Positions 35,547 to 45,662 of a DNA stretch of 64,000 nucleotides are shown here, piece by piece; positions within the stretch are counted from its first letter, which is position 1, and each line of letters opens with the position of its first letter. Where the stretch lies: the NCBI GenBank assembly GCA_022984795.1, contig JALIHJ010000058.1, forward strand, positions 1-64,000, read 5' to 3'. This stretch comes from Fabrea salina (Eukaryota; Ciliophora; Heterotrichea; Heterotrichida; Fabreidae). The notes below the pieces were generated by a model. The model had not been told where the DNA came from, made no database searches, and saw nothing but the letters and a program-made list of their open reading frames with translations. The position numbers and the translations under genes were made by a program.

Positions 35547-37202
35547 TTAAAATAGAACTTGAGTAAGCACTACACCAAGTAGCTTAAGCACAACTGAAGT
35601 ACTGTCTTCTTGGGTTTTGCTGTTGAAGAAACCGTTTTCCAAGATGATTCTTGTATACTCGCTGTTGCTGGAATCAACCTTTCCGTGTCCGTACCCGTAG
35701 ACCAAGGAGTAAATGTCTCCTGATATGAATCTAACTGTTTCGTTGCTTATTTCGTTGAGTTTTCTATTCCATATTGCTGATAGGGTTCCGTCTGTATTGA
35801 AACCCACAATTGAATCAGAGAAAGGTATTTGGTTCTTGCTGTCTTGAGGAGAGTCTGAATTAAAGGTGTTCTTAAGAATCACATTGAGTTCTTTAAAACG
35901 CACAGCAGCAATGTCTGCGTATTTTATCGATGACTCTCCAGAAGGCCCTTTGAAGCCAACTTGGTACCAATCGTAGTCACTAACTGCACTTTGGTCAAGT
36001 TTGAGATGGAATGTAACTGTGCCAGGAGGCTGTCCGTTAGTGGTATCAGGGACTCTCCAGTATAAATTTCCTTTTTCAGTAGCCTGGTATCCCCAGACTT
36101 CGCCGTAGCTGAAAGTTGCCAGTATGTAGAAGTTGTTAGACAGGTTAATTTCCGCAGAGCCAGTGTTAGATTGTTGTGTTTGTTCATTCAATCCGTAAGC
36201 AAAAGTCAGAGTGTACTGACCTCCCTCTATAAGTCTCAGGGTTTCGTTGTTGGCACTGTTTAGCTCTTTGCTCCAAGCCATCCACAAGCCTCCACTCCTT
36301 TTACTATTGGTCTCGTTCAAGTCTTGATGCTTAGTTATTACAGGGGCTGCATTATTTGCTTTTCCAAAAGAGTTCATTTGTAATAAATGCACATCTGAAG
36401 AATTCCAAGTTACCACAGCGTAGTCTGTGTTGCTTGTTGTAAAAGTCCCGCCAGGGATTTTTAGCCCAACTGTATAGAAGTTGTAGGAAAATACTACAAT
36501 TGGGTCTACAGTTAAGTTAAAGTCAACTTTAGTACCTGAGACTGTCCACTTCAACTCAGCGTATTTAAGGGCTACTGTGCCTGACCCCAGGGAAGTTAAA
36601 CTAGAACCTGCAGTTTCAGAAACCTTTCCAGAAAAGCTGTTTGGCAAATCAATGCTTCTGTAGCCGTAGCTAGAAACTGAGTAGGACTCACTGTCTGGGT
36701 TTTTGCCGTAAGCAAACACCAGAGTATAATCTTTGTCCTCTTCAAGCGCACTGCCACTGTAATCTTGCTCTTTCAAGTAACGGTTCCAAGTTACTGATAG
36801 TTGTCCGTTTAGCTTAGAGCAGTGAACGTCTTTAAGTTTATAGCTGTTCTGAGCTCGTCTGAGGTGGTGGTCTGAAGCACTCATAGAGACTAGGCTGCAG
36901 GTTTCAAACACTAGCACAGCAAAGTCTGCGTTTGCCACTGGAATTTCACTCTGGGTGCTTTCTAAAGCAACTCCGTACCAGTCGTAGCTCTTAACTGCTT
37001 CTGAGTCAACAGTGAGGTTAAATGCAACTCTATCACTGTAAGGAGAACCGACCTGCCAAATTAAACTTGCATATTCAAGTTTTTCTTGGTTTTGAGTTGA
37101 GCTTTGGGACCTGTGCCCTCTGACTAAACTTGTTTGTGCAGGTCCTGCGGCTGAAAGACTCCACAAAGTCAGGAATAAAATACTTAAAGAAGCTTTTTCC
37201 AT
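35547..37202 (-). CDS. Secreted or GPI-anchored protein with three DOMON-like repeats
   Basis: 551 residues. A signal peptide is visible (MEKASLSILFLTLWSLSAAG). Three repeats of about 165 residues follow (about 40-205, 210-370, 375-535). Each has VxFNLTVD or FHLKLDQ, a DYDWYGV/DYDWYQV-like strand, a DFAVLVF/DYAVVTW strand, GxLSxxWNRxL and YxLVFAYG. This is the DOMON (heme- or sugar-binding) pattern; ligand residues were not checked. The C-terminus ends in a short hydrophobic stretch (VVLKLLGVVLTQVLF) that fits a GPI-addition signal. A cell-surface protein is likely, next to two other surface-protein genes. Confidence 0.75.
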   Translation of the reverse strand: MEKASLSILFLTLWSLSAAGPAQTSLVRGHRSQSSTQNQEKLEYASLIWQVGSPYSDRVAFNLTVDSEAVKSYDWYGVALESTQSEIPVANADFAVLVFETCSLVSMSASDHHLRRAQNSYKLKDVHCSKLNGQLSVTWNRYLKEQDYSGSALEEDKDYTLVFAYGKNPDSESYSVSSYGYRSIDLPNSFSGKVSETAGSSLTSLGSGTVALKYAELKWTVSGTKVDFNLTVDPIVVFSYNFYTVGLKIPGGTFTTSNTDYAVVTWNSSDVHLLQMNSFGKANNAAPVITKHQDLNETNSKRSGGLWMAWSKELNSANNETLRLIEGGQYTLTFAYGLNEQTQQSNTGSAEINLSNNFYILATFSYGEVWGYQATEKGNLYWRVPDTTNGQPPGTVTFHLKLDQSAVSDYDWYQVGFKGPSGESSIKYADIAAVRFKELNVILKNTFNSDSPQDSKNQIPFSDSIVGFNTDGTLSAIWNRKLNEISNETVRFISGDIYSLVYGYGHGKVDSSNSEYTRIILENGFFNSKTQEDSTSVVLKLLGVVLTQVLF

Positions 37203-37359
37203 TTATTCAACAACCAATAAGATGACCTGAAGGTGCAATGTTTTTAAACTATTTTCAGAAGAAGGAATATGTTAATATAAGTTTGATCATTCACAAGTTA
37301 ATATAGACTATGAATCACCTTTGGAGTAGACAGTTGTTAGAAATTCCCTTTATATTATC
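37203..37359. promoter_or_regulatory. 157-bp intergenic region upstream of the DOMON-like gene
   Basis: AT-rich sequence between two minus-strand genes, long for this chromosome. It would hold the promoter of the DOMON-like gene and the 3' end of the giant gene's neighbour region. No specific motif was recognised. Confidence 0.35.
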
Positions 37360-40300
37360 TTAATTAGGACTCTGGACTTGGTTGGTCTTGACAAAAAGTG
37401 AGTTGTCTTGTAGGCTAGGGTCTACTTGATTCTCAAAAGTGCTCTGGAACTGGGTTTCAACTACTTCTGAAACTACTCGAGTCTTCTGGCACTTCTTTTT
37501 GATGAACTTGACTATGCTTTGGAGTGCACCCACAGCAACAAACAGAGTTCGCAGTCCAATAAGTGCGTAAACTACGTAGATCACTGCTTCCTCTGCTTTG
37601 TGCTTCCCTCTCAGGTCACTCAGAAAGTACATCACAACTAGGTAGACCACAAAAACCCCTGTTTCTACGATCACAGAGACTAGTTGCTGGAGTTTGTCTT
37701 TGTAGGGTCTCACTACTAACAGAAACACAGCAAACACAGCCATCAGAACAGTGTTGATGGTGGCTTGTGTGTAGGGAAAGTTTGTCAGTAGAATGAGACT
37801 GACTCCTAACACCAGTCTTATGAGAGTGAACAAAGCATAGGTGTAACTAGCTTCGAATCTCTCTGTGCAGTCGAATTCATAGAAGAGTGACTTGTAGCGT
37901 TTGTAGGTCTCTGATTCCTCTGAATCCTGTTGTGATTCCTTGATTGTAGTTTGGTTCTTTCTGCAGAAGGCTACGATTGCACCTGGAGTGACTGCTAGAA
38001 ATACCCCCACTACAACTGCTGGAATAAAGTTGTTGGTCAGTTCTCTTGCTATTGAGTCTACTGAGTAGAGCTGAATGAAGCAAGAGATAACCAAGTCCAA
38101 GTAAGTTTGAATCCAAAACCGAATAAGGACTCCGTACTTGTACTTGGCCAGCAGTTTTTCACAGACTCCTTTGATCTTGGGTATTTTAGAGAGCAGCAAG
38201 ATCACAGGCCACAGAGCTAGTAGAAACATGAGTACAGTCAAGTCTTTTCCTGCGTTCTCCAGAAACAAGTAAGACTCATACCCGTAGTCTTTGGAGTAGT
38301 AGTTAGGGTTAGGCCTGCTTTCAAAGTTAAACAAGTCAAAAACATTGGGAATCATGCTTTTCATTGTATTGAGCCCCTTCAAGAATCCCTTGGTTTTAGG
38401 AGTGAGTGGGTTGGTAGTCAGAGGAATATAGGTCAGTATCTGGATAGTGTTCATAGTAGCCCACAGTCCTGAAGGATTGGGATTGAACACAGCTGAAATT
38501 CCAGATATTGCTGTAGCTGCAGAGGCTGTAGTTTTAGCTTGGCTTTCAGCTTGTTTGGCTTCTTCGGCTGAAGGATCATACTCGTAGAGTTGTACTTGCA
38601 GTATTTTGTCTTCCAGAATAGAGTTGGTTTCACTAACTACTCCAGAAGCATTAGTAAACTCTAAGCAGGCCAGTTCTCCTTCAGACACGAAAGATTGGAA
38701 ACTGAGATCAAACTTGTAGTCATCCCTCTTTGAGTAGCTGAACTCAATTGACTTGTTTTGCAGGTAGATGTTGTAGTCAGTTGGTGTTAGTTGGGAAGTA
38801 GGAGTTTCAGAGAAAGTTAGAGTCAGAGTGTTGTCTTCTGCTACAGTTAAGTTGGCGTAGAATAGTTGTCTTTCGCAGAACCCGCTTTTGGAGAAGTAGC
38901 CTTGGTTGCACTCACAGGTGTTGCTTGAGTTAAATGATGCGTTTTCTATGCACTTTGTGCATTCTTTTCCACTTAAACAAGTTGCACATAAGTCCATGCA
39001 TTCTAAACACTCAGTTCCTTCTAAGTATGTTCCCTCAGGACAAGGTCCACAGGTTCCGTCTTCGTGTAGGTAAGAATCTTCGCATGAAAGGCAGTCTGTG
39101 GATTCTGGACCTGAACAAGTTTTGCAGGAGTAGTGGCACTGATTGCATTCAGGAACAGTTTGGTCTAAAAAGTAACCTTCTTGACATACACACTCTTGAT
39201 TTGAAAAGCTTGAGTGTAGTGGACACACGCAGTCTCCAGAAGAATCCCTAACTGAGTTTTTTACTTGGCAGTCTACACAGTCTAGGTCCAAAGGAGAGCA
39301 TTGAGAGCATTCTAAAGAGCATGGCTGGCAGTTTATTCCGTTAGAGTCTCTATTGAAGTAGCCATCTACACAGTAACACTTGTTGCTAATCACTTCTCTT
39401 CCCATAGAAGACTCGCACTCAATACATTCTAGGTCAAGTCTGTCTAGTCCATAGCCTGGGTCGCATACACAAGGGTTTCCAGAGGCGTTGGCTTTGCACT
39501 CACTACAGTCTCCTTCTTCGAAGCTACTGCAGTTTATGCACATAGAGTCTTCACACAAGTTGCAAGTGTGTTGTCTCAAGCATCCACTTGTACACTCAGA
39601 GTCACATTCCACACACTCACTTCCATTCCAGAATTCAGTGATCAGGCAGCTGGGTAAGCACTGCTCCTGGTTGTCTATAGGACAGAAACTGCATAAGTCA
39701 CAGCTAGAAGACTCCAATAGAGTAGTAGGATCTTTGTTTGAGTTGTAAATTCTTACTTCCCAGATAAACCCAGTGTAAAAGTTGGTAAGTGTGCTTTGGT
39801 CTGAATGTTCAGCTCCAATTGAGAAAAAGTAAGAGTCTTCCAAGTCCACCAACCACTCATTCCCTAAACTGCTAGAAATCACTTGAGTATTGTTTAGGTA
39901 AGCAGAGACTCTGAACTCAGGTACTGATGAGTCTAAGTCCACTCCAACTGCCACAAAGTTCCAGCCTTCTTCTACTGAGTCAGTTGAGGAGTGGGAACTT
40001 GATGTTACGTCTAGGTGTACTTGGGGTTGTTTGAAGTTGAGTGATACTTTGAACTTGGTGTCTACTCCTGAAGAGTCTCTTTGTTTGTTCAGAAGAGTTC
40101 CAGAGTTAGCAGTAGGTCTTATCCATATTGTCACTGTGAACTCAGGAGCTAATGCAAGACTTGGGCTTGCAGCTAGTTGCATGTAGGAAGTGCCTGTGAA
40201 GTAGTAGCCTCTGTCCTTGGCAGGAATGGGGTCAGTGGAGTCTGGAGTGGGGTAGAAACTGTTGTCGTCTCCTGTGAGCACTGGAATGGAGGACTGAGTG

Positions 40301-43300
40301 TCAGTGACAGTGTCTTGAATGGCATGAGGCTGTAAGTGGAACACAAAGTCATCTGAAGTTGTACATGCTCCTGAGTTGGAGGAGTAGCCTGTGGGACAGA
40401 AAGGATAACACACTCCTTGAGTCAGTAAGTAACCAGAGCTGCAGTCAGTGCAATCGTGGAACTTAGATGAAGTGCAAGCATCGCAGTTAACTGTGCATGC
40501 TAAGCAGGTCCCCGAAGTAGCGTCCCAGAGATAACCTGACAAGCATTCACAGTCAGAAAGATTGTTATCAGTATTAGCTTTGCAAGTTGAACAAGAAACG
40601 TAGTCAGGACATTCTAAGCACTGTTCGTCACTACAAAGATTGCAGGTTTTGTCTGCTCTAACACAGCCCTTAGTTGCGCAGTTAGAATCACAAGAAGAGC
40701 AACCAGATCCATCCCAAAACTTATCAATTCCGCAGTTGGGCAAGCACTTAGGAGCTATGTCTACTGGGCATAAAGTGCATTCTGAGTCACAACTACTGCT
40801 CACTAAAGCAGAAGTAGATTTAGAGTTGTAGATCTTCAAGTCCCACAGGAACCCTTGGTAGTGGTCAGTAAGAGTAGTGGAGTCTGACTGGTGCACTCCA
40901 ATCTTAAAGGAGTCAGAAGTAACTGAGTCTTTGTACCAGTCCTGTGCTAGTGCAGAGCTAGTGTCTACTGCTGAGTTGGATTTAATCTGAATCTTGAAGT
41001 CACTTGAATCGATGTAGAAGTAAAAGGCTAGGAAGTTCCAGTTTCCAGAGTTAAGGTTAGTTCCTGAGAAGTCCACTTCAGAAGAAGTCAGTTTGATCTG
41101 GGCTTTAGGAGTGTAGGAGTCAATAGACAGTCTCAGAAGGTTAGTGCTGGGAGACTCTATTCTCGAAAGCATAGTTCCTTTGGCTGCTGAAGGCTTGATC
41201 CACATAGCTACAGTTAACTCAACTGAAAGCTTCAGTTCACCTGTTTCAGACCCGTAAGGAGGAATTTGCATGTAAGAGGTGCTAGTGAAGTAGTAACCTC
41301 TATCCTTAGCAGCGTAGGGGTCTGTGGAGTCGTAGTTGGGATAAAAGTTGTTGTCTTTTCCAGTGAGTACCACAAGTGAACTTTGGGAGTCAGTCACAGT
41401 GTCACTGATCTTTGAAGGGTTGATGTAGAAAACAAAGTCGTCTGAAGCTGAACTTGATGTTTCGGAGCAAGTGTACTTAGTAGGGCAGTAGCTTAAGCAT
41501 ATCCCCGAGACTAGGTTGTAGCCTGAGTTACACTCTGTGCAGCTGTTGAAGTTTGAGTCAGAACAGGTTTTGCAGTTAGAAGCACAAGCCTTACACTCGT
41601 CTGCGTCTTGGAAGTAGCCGTCTTTGCAAATGCAGGTTCCACTTGAGTCAATCACTGGGTCAGGTTTGCATGTAGTACACCCAGTTCCGAAAGTACTGCA
41701 TTCACTACAGAGTTGGTCCTCGCATAAGTTGCAGTCAGTTCCCCTCACACAACCATTTCCACAAGTGTCACAGTTTTGGCATCCAGAGTCGTAGTACTTA
41801 CCAATTTCACAAGTGCTTATTCCACTGCTAGGAGGAACCTGGGGAGTTGAGCCAGTGTAGTCAGTTCCTGCTTTGCCTGCAACATTGTACACCTTAAGAC
41901 TCCACAAGAACGCTTCAAAAGAACTAGAAGAGTGTTTGCCTATCCAAAACTCATCTGAGACAGCTATTGAGTCTTTTAAGTAACCTGGAGTAGTTGTTAG
42001 GGTGCTTACGTCAGTTGAGTCAGTTCTAACTGTGACTTTGGTGTTTCCGCCACTAAGAATTTCTCCAGTGACTGCAAAGTAAGTCCAGGAGTTGTGAGTT
42101 ATAGTAGACCCAGTAGTTGTAATAGCTTCTGATGTAGTTGTCACTGAAGCTGAAAGTTGGGAACTTGTAAACTCTAGTTTGAAAGTATGGGAACTAGATT
42201 CTTCTTTGCGGAGCATTTCGCCTGAGTTGGAGTGGAGTTTCAACCAACCAAGAACAGTAAACTGGGGAGCTAGCACTAGTGAGGTTTTGGCAACTGCATT
42301 TGAGTGGAAGTAATAACCTCTGTCCTTAGCAGGCCATGGGTCGTCAGAGTCTAAGGTAGGGTAAAAGTTGGCTGTGCTTCCGTAGTCCAATCCTTCCAGT
42401 GTTCCATCTATCTTGTCATAGAACTCCACTCCTAAAGCTAGTTCACTTGTAGAGTCGCACTCGTTGTTGGTAGAATCAGTAGTCATTCCTGTAGGGCAGT
42501 AGTCTAAACACATGCTGGTGTAAATCAAGAAATGTCCATTGTAGCACTCTGTGCAGCTGTTGAAGTTTGAGTCAGAACAGGTTTTGCAGTTAGAAGCACA
42601 AGCCTTACACTCGTCTGCGTCTTGGAAGTAGCCGTCTTTGCAAATGCAGGTTCCACTTGAGTCAATTACTGGGTCAGGTTTGCATGCAGTACACCCAGTT
42701 CCGAAAGTACTGCATTCACTACAGAGTTGGTCCTCGCATAAGTTGCAGTCAGTTCCCCTCACACAACCATTTCCACAAGTGTCACAGTTTTGGCATCCAG
42801 AGTCGTAGTACTTACCAATTTCACAAGTGCTTATTCCACTGCTAGGAGGAACCTGGGGAGTTGAGCCAGTGTAGTCAGTTCCTGCTTTGCCTGCAACATT
42901 GTACACCTTAAGACTCCACAAGAACGCTTCAAAAGAACTAGAAGAGTGTTTGCCTATCCAAAACTCATCTGAGACAGCTATTGAGTCTTTTAAGTAACCT
43001 GGAGTAGTTGTTAGGGTGCTTACGTCAGTTGAGTCAGTTCTAACTGTGACTTTGGTGTTTCCGCCACTAAGAATTTCTCCAGTGACTGCAAAGTAAGTCC
43101 AGGAGTTGTGAGTTATAGTAGACCCAGTAGTTGTAATAGCTTCTGATGTAGTTGTCACTGAAGCTGAAAGTTGGGAACTTGTAAACTCTAGTTTGAAAGT
43201 ATGGAAACTAGAGTCTTCTTTGCGGAGCATTTCGCCTGAGTTGGAGTGGAGTTTCAACCAACCAAGAACAGTAAACTGGGGAGCTAGCACTAGTGAGGTT

Positions 43301-45594
43301 TTGGCAACTGCATTTGAGTGGAAGTAATAACCTCTGTCCTTAGCAGGCCATGGGTCGTCAGAGTCTAAGGTAGGGTAAAAGTTGGCTGTGCTTCCGTAGT
43401 CCAATCCTTCCAGTGTTCCATCTATCTTGTCATAGAACTCCACTCCTAAAGCTAGTTCACTTGTAGAGTCGCACTCGTTGTTGGTAGAATCAGTAGTCAT
43501 TTCTGTAGGGCAGTAGTCTAAACACATGCTGGTGTAAATCAAAAAGTACCCGTTTTCGCAGGAGCTGCATTCGTGGTAGTCAGTTCCGTAACAAGCATCA
43601 CAGCCTGTACTGCAAGTAATGCAACTAGTTCCAGTGTGGTATTGACCGCTTGGACATTTGCAGTCATTAACTAGAGGTAAGGAACCTGCACACAGAGTGC
43701 ACTGATTATCAGCAAAACCATCACACTCAATGCAGTTTACTAAACCACAGAGTACACAGTCAGTTCCTCTTACACAGCCCTCACTGCAAGTTCCGTCACA
43801 AGCCACACAGTTCCCAGAGTCATCTTCATACTGGTTGTAGTCACACTCCCAGAAGTCGTTTGAACAGTTAGAGCCTCCGCAAAACTCATACTCAGCACTA
43901 AAGTCACTTTTCGCAGTCTGCCATATCTTGATCCGGTAAATGAACCCAGAAGAGTCGTGTCCTCCTATTTGAATCCTGTTGCCTGTGGAGTGTCTGAAGA
44001 TGTAGTTTGCAGTTGAGGCAGTGCTATCTTGAGTGTTGTCCTTGTAAGTAGTTAACTTGGTTTGGTAGCTGGAAGTGAACTCACACACAAAAGCCAAGAA
44101 CACCCAGTTTGAAGTAGCAGAGACTGAGACTGAAGCTGAAGTAGTAGTTGGTGTGATGTCTTCCAGAGTGAGTGTCATGCCTGAGTCACTGATTTCAAGA
44201 AAGCTTGACTCAGCTAGAATCTTGCCAGAAGTAGACACTTTGACCCAGAAAGCAATACTGAAGTCGTGGTAGAACTCAAAGGAGTTAGTGGAAGTCATGT
44301 ACCTACTAGAGGTGAAGTAGACTCCTCTGTTCTTCATAGGCAGCACATCTGAAGCATCCCCAGTCTGAAATGGGTGGCTTGTTGAAGAGTCACTTCCACT
44401 GTAGAAGTTAGTGAAGTCTTTGGGGAACCTTGTGAAGTCTTCTTCTAAGACTGCAGTAGTGGGTAATGTTCCAGGACAACTACCAAACCCACTTGGACAG
44501 GCATTCAAGCACACTCCTCCTACTGTAAGCACAGACCCAGACACACATGAACCAGACTTGCAGATCCAGTTGAACTCATCGCAGTTAGAGCACTTGTAAT
44601 CGCACAAAAAGCAATCTGGTTCTTGAGTGATAGAATTGCAGCCAGAGGAAGAAGAAATAACTTCCTCATTGCAAATAATTCGATTATTCTCTTTATAACA
44701 CCAAGGCCAGTCATCATTGCACAGAGAACACTCCTTGCAAGAACCGTCATTGTCCACGTAGTAGTTGAATTCACAGGTTGGCAAGTTAAAAAATCCTGTA
44801 ATATGAGGATGGTTACCTGGATTAGCAGAGTATATTCTATAAACAAACCCAGTGAATCCATTTCCGATGTACCACTTTAAAGTACTTATATCAGCTCTGC
44901 TCACCGCCCAATAGTCGTATTCCATAAATGAAGCCTCTTCTTGTCCATAGTTTCTATTTCCTAAAAGACTCATTCGGCTGTCACTATTGCTTAATCCACA
45001 CCCAAAATAAATCCTGCCCCATGAACCTACACTTTGACTCACGCTGATTTGCTTGTCTACATAATCAGAATTGGATGTGTCGAGTGCTTTAATGGTAAAC
45101 TTCCAATCAGCTCCATCAAACTCTAGAGTAAGGTGGGACTCTGAGTTGTCTCTGGCTTGTACTAAGATGCCTGCAGCTTTAGGTCTTACAAAAGCTACTA
45201 ACTTGTACTGGACATAGTAAGTATAAGGTTCATTGGACACTAAAGAAGAAGTGGACTTGAAGTAGAATCCCCTTTCTTGGGTTGGAATAGGGTTGTTTTG
45301 GGAGTCTCTGAATGCACTTCCGTCAGGTGTACTAAAAGTGTCCACAGAATTGGCTGAGTAGTCAGTTATGTCTTTGAATTTTAGGTCAAAAACTATTCTT
45401 ACACCATCATTTGGGTCACAATTCCCATTTGGATTGGTGCTAAAGCCAGTAGGACAATGGTTATAACAAAACCTCCAGAATTTGTAGTAACTTGGATCAC
45501 AAGCAACACAAGTATACCCATTAACATTAGCACAATTAGGAAGCCCAGAAACTATTCCTAAAAAAACTAAAAGCACAGCACAAGCACCTTTCAT
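37360..45594 (-). CDS. Giant surface protein: LamG-like and furin-like Cys-rich repeats with multi-TM C-terminus
   Basis: 2744 residues. A signal peptide (MKGACAVLLVFLGIVSG) is followed by alternating modules. About six are concanavalin/LamG-like sandwiches (recurrent KDRGYYF and ELTVAMWIKP-type strands); between them lie furin/growth-factor-receptor-like cysteine runs (CVRGTDCNLC, CKTCSDSNFNSC). Cys-rich repeats dominate about 2030-2270, then a beta domain to about 2370. The last 350 residues hold roughly eight TM helices (VLIRFWIQTYLDLVISCFIQ) and a short cytosolic tail. Two modules are nearly identical copies. Ciliate proteins of this plan are thought to be large cell-surface receptors or adhesins; function unproven. 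A relic of a relative lies at 57950-58600. Confidence 0.85.
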   Translation of the reverse strand: MKGACAVLLVFLGIVSGLPNCANVNGYTCVACDPSYYKFWRFCYNHCPTGFSTNPNGNCDPNDGVRIVFDLKFKDITDYSANSVDTFSTPDGSAFRDSQNNPIPTQERGFYFKSTSSLVSNEPYTYYVQYKLVAFVRPKAAGILVQARDNSESHLTLEFDGADWKFTIKALDTSNSDYVDKQISVSQSVGSWGRIYFGCGLSNSDSRMSLLGNRNYGQEEASFMEYDYWAVSRADISTLKWYIGNGFTGFVYRIYSANPGNHPHITGFFNLPTCEFNYYVDNDGSCKECSLCNDDWPWCYKENNRIICNEEVISSSSGCNSITQEPDCFLCDYKCSNCDEFNWICKSGSCVSGSVLTVGGVCLNACPSGFGSCPGTLPTTAVLEEDFTRFPKDFTNFYSGSDSSTSHPFQTGDASDVLPMKNRGVYFTSSRYMTSTNSFEFYHDFSIAFWVKVSTSGKILAESSFLEISDSGMTLTLEDITPTTTSASVSVSATSNWVFLAFVCEFTSSYQTKLTTYKDNTQDSTASTANYIFRHSTGNRIQIGGHDSSGFIYRIKIWQTAKSDFSAEYEFCGGSNCSNDFWECDYNQYEDDSGNCVACDGTCSEGCVRGTDCVLCGLVNCIECDGFADNQCTLCAGSLPLVNDCKCPSGQYHTGTSCITCSTGCDACYGTDYHECSSCENGYFLIYTSMCLDYCPTEMTTDSTNNECDSTSELALGVEFYDKIDGTLEGLDYGSTANFYPTLDSDDPWPAKDRGYYFHSNAVAKTSLVLAPQFTVLGWLKLHSNSGEMLRKEDSSFHTFKLEFTSSQLSASVTTTSEAITTTGSTITHNSWTYFAVTGEILSGGNTKVTVRTDSTDVSTLTTTPGYLKDSIAVSDEFWIGKHSSSSFEAFLWSLKVYNVAGKAGTDYTGSTPQVPPSSGISTCEIGKYYDSGCQNCDTCGNGCVRGTDCNLCEDQLCSECSTFGTGCTACKPDPVIDSSGTCICKDGYFQDADECKACASNCKTCSDSNFNSCTECYNGHFLIYTSMCLDYCPTGMTTDSTNNECDSTSELALGVEFYDKIDGTLEGLDYGSTANFYPTLDSDDPWPAKDRGYYFHSNAVAKTSLVLAPQFTVLGWLKLHSNSGEMLRKEESSSHTFKLEFTSSQLSASVTTTSEAITTTGSTITHNSWTYFAVTGEILSGGNTKVTVRTDSTDVSTLTTTPGYLKDSIAVSDEFWIGKHSSSSFEAFLWSLKVYNVAGKAGTDYTGSTPQVPPSSGISTCEIGKYYDSGCQNCDTCGNGCVRGTDCNLCEDQLCSECSTFGTGCTTCKPDPVIDSSGTCICKDGYFQDADECKACASNCKTCSDSNFNSCTECNSGYNLVSGICLSYCPTKYTCSETSSSASDDFVFYINPSKISDTVTDSQSSLVVLTGKDNNFYPNYDSTDPYAAKDRGYYFTSTSYMQIPPYGSETGELKLSVELTVAMWIKPSAAKGTMLSRIESPSTNLLRLSIDSYTPKAQIKLTSSEVDFSGTNLNSGNWNFLAFYFYIDSSDFKIQIKSNSAVDTSSALAQDWYKDSVTSDSFKIGVHQSDSTTLTDHYQGFLWDLKIYNSKSTSALVSSSCDSECTLCPVDIAPKCLPNCGIDKFWDGSGCSSCDSNCATKGCVRADKTCNLCSDEQCLECPDYVSCSTCKANTDNNLSDCECLSGYLWDATSGTCLACTVNCDACTSSKFHDCTDCSSGYLLTQGVCYPFCPTGYSSNSGACTTSDDFVFHLQPHAIQDTVTDTQSSIPVLTGDDNSFYPTPDSTDPIPAKDRGYYFTGTSYMQLAASPSLALAPEFTVTIWIRPTANSGTLLNKQRDSSGVDTKFKVSLNFKQPQVHLDVTSSSHSSTDSVEEGWNFVAVGVDLDSSVPEFRVSAYLNNTQVISSSLGNEWLVDLEDSYFFSIGAEHSDQSTLTNFYTGFIWEVRIYNSNKDPTTLLESSSCDLCSFCPIDNQEQCLPSCLITEFWNGSECVECDSECTSGCLRQHTCNLCEDSMCINCSSFEEGDCSECKANASGNPCVCDPGYGLDRLDLECIECESSMGREVISNKCYCVDGYFNRDSNGINCQPCSLECSQCSPLDLDCVDCQVKNSVRDSSGDCVCPLHSSFSNQECVCQEGYFLDQTVPECNQCHYSCKTCSGPESTDCLSCEDSYLHEDGTCGPCPEGTYLEGTECLECMDLCATCLSGKECTKCIENASFNSSNTCECNQGYFSKSGFCERQLFYANLTVAEDNTLTLTFSETPTSQLTPTDYNIYLQNKSIEFSYSKRDDYKFDLSFQSFVSEGELACLEFTNASGVVSETNSILEDKILQVQLYEYDPSAEEAKQAESQAKTTASAATAISGISAVFNPNPSGLWATMNTIQILTYIPLTTNPLTPKTKGFLKGLNTMKSMIPNVFDLFNFESRPNPNYYSKDYGYESYLFLENAGKDLTVLMFLLALWPVILLLSKIPKIKGVCEKLLAKYKYGVLIRFWIQTYLDLVISCFIQLYSVDSIARELTNNFIPAVVVGVFLAVTPGAIVAFCRKNQTTIKESQQDSEESETYKRYKSLFYEFDCTERFEASYTYALFTLIRLVLGVSLILLTNFPYTQATINTVLMAVFAVFLLVVRPYKDKLQQLVSVIVETGVFVVYLVVMYFLSDLRGKHKAEEAVIYVVYALIGLRTLFVAVGALQSIVKFIKKKCQKTRVVSEVVETQFQSTFENQVDPSLQDNSLFVKTNQVQSPN
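41531..43546 (-). repeat. Near-identical tandem duplication, period 1014 bp, inside the giant gene
   Basis: Copy A (about 41531-42532) and copy B (about 42545-43546) match base for base apart from a handful of substitutions over 1 kb. Examples are near 42491/43505 (C/T) and a few around 42190/43204. The period of 1014 is 338 codons, so the frame is kept and one full Cys-rich plus LamG-like module is doubled. The outer ends diverge sharply at the GHFLIY/GYFLIY junctions. Confidence 0.92.
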
Positions 45595-45662
45595 ATTTAT
45601 AATTCATTCACCAGTTTATTCTAATTTAAATTGCCCCAAGCTACACAAAACTCTGAATAATA

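Noticed and set aside
41531-43546. Assembly duplication of one module
   Set aside because: The copies differ at several sites and have different flanks, so a simple assembly artefact is less likely; kept as a real repeat but flagged for a read check.
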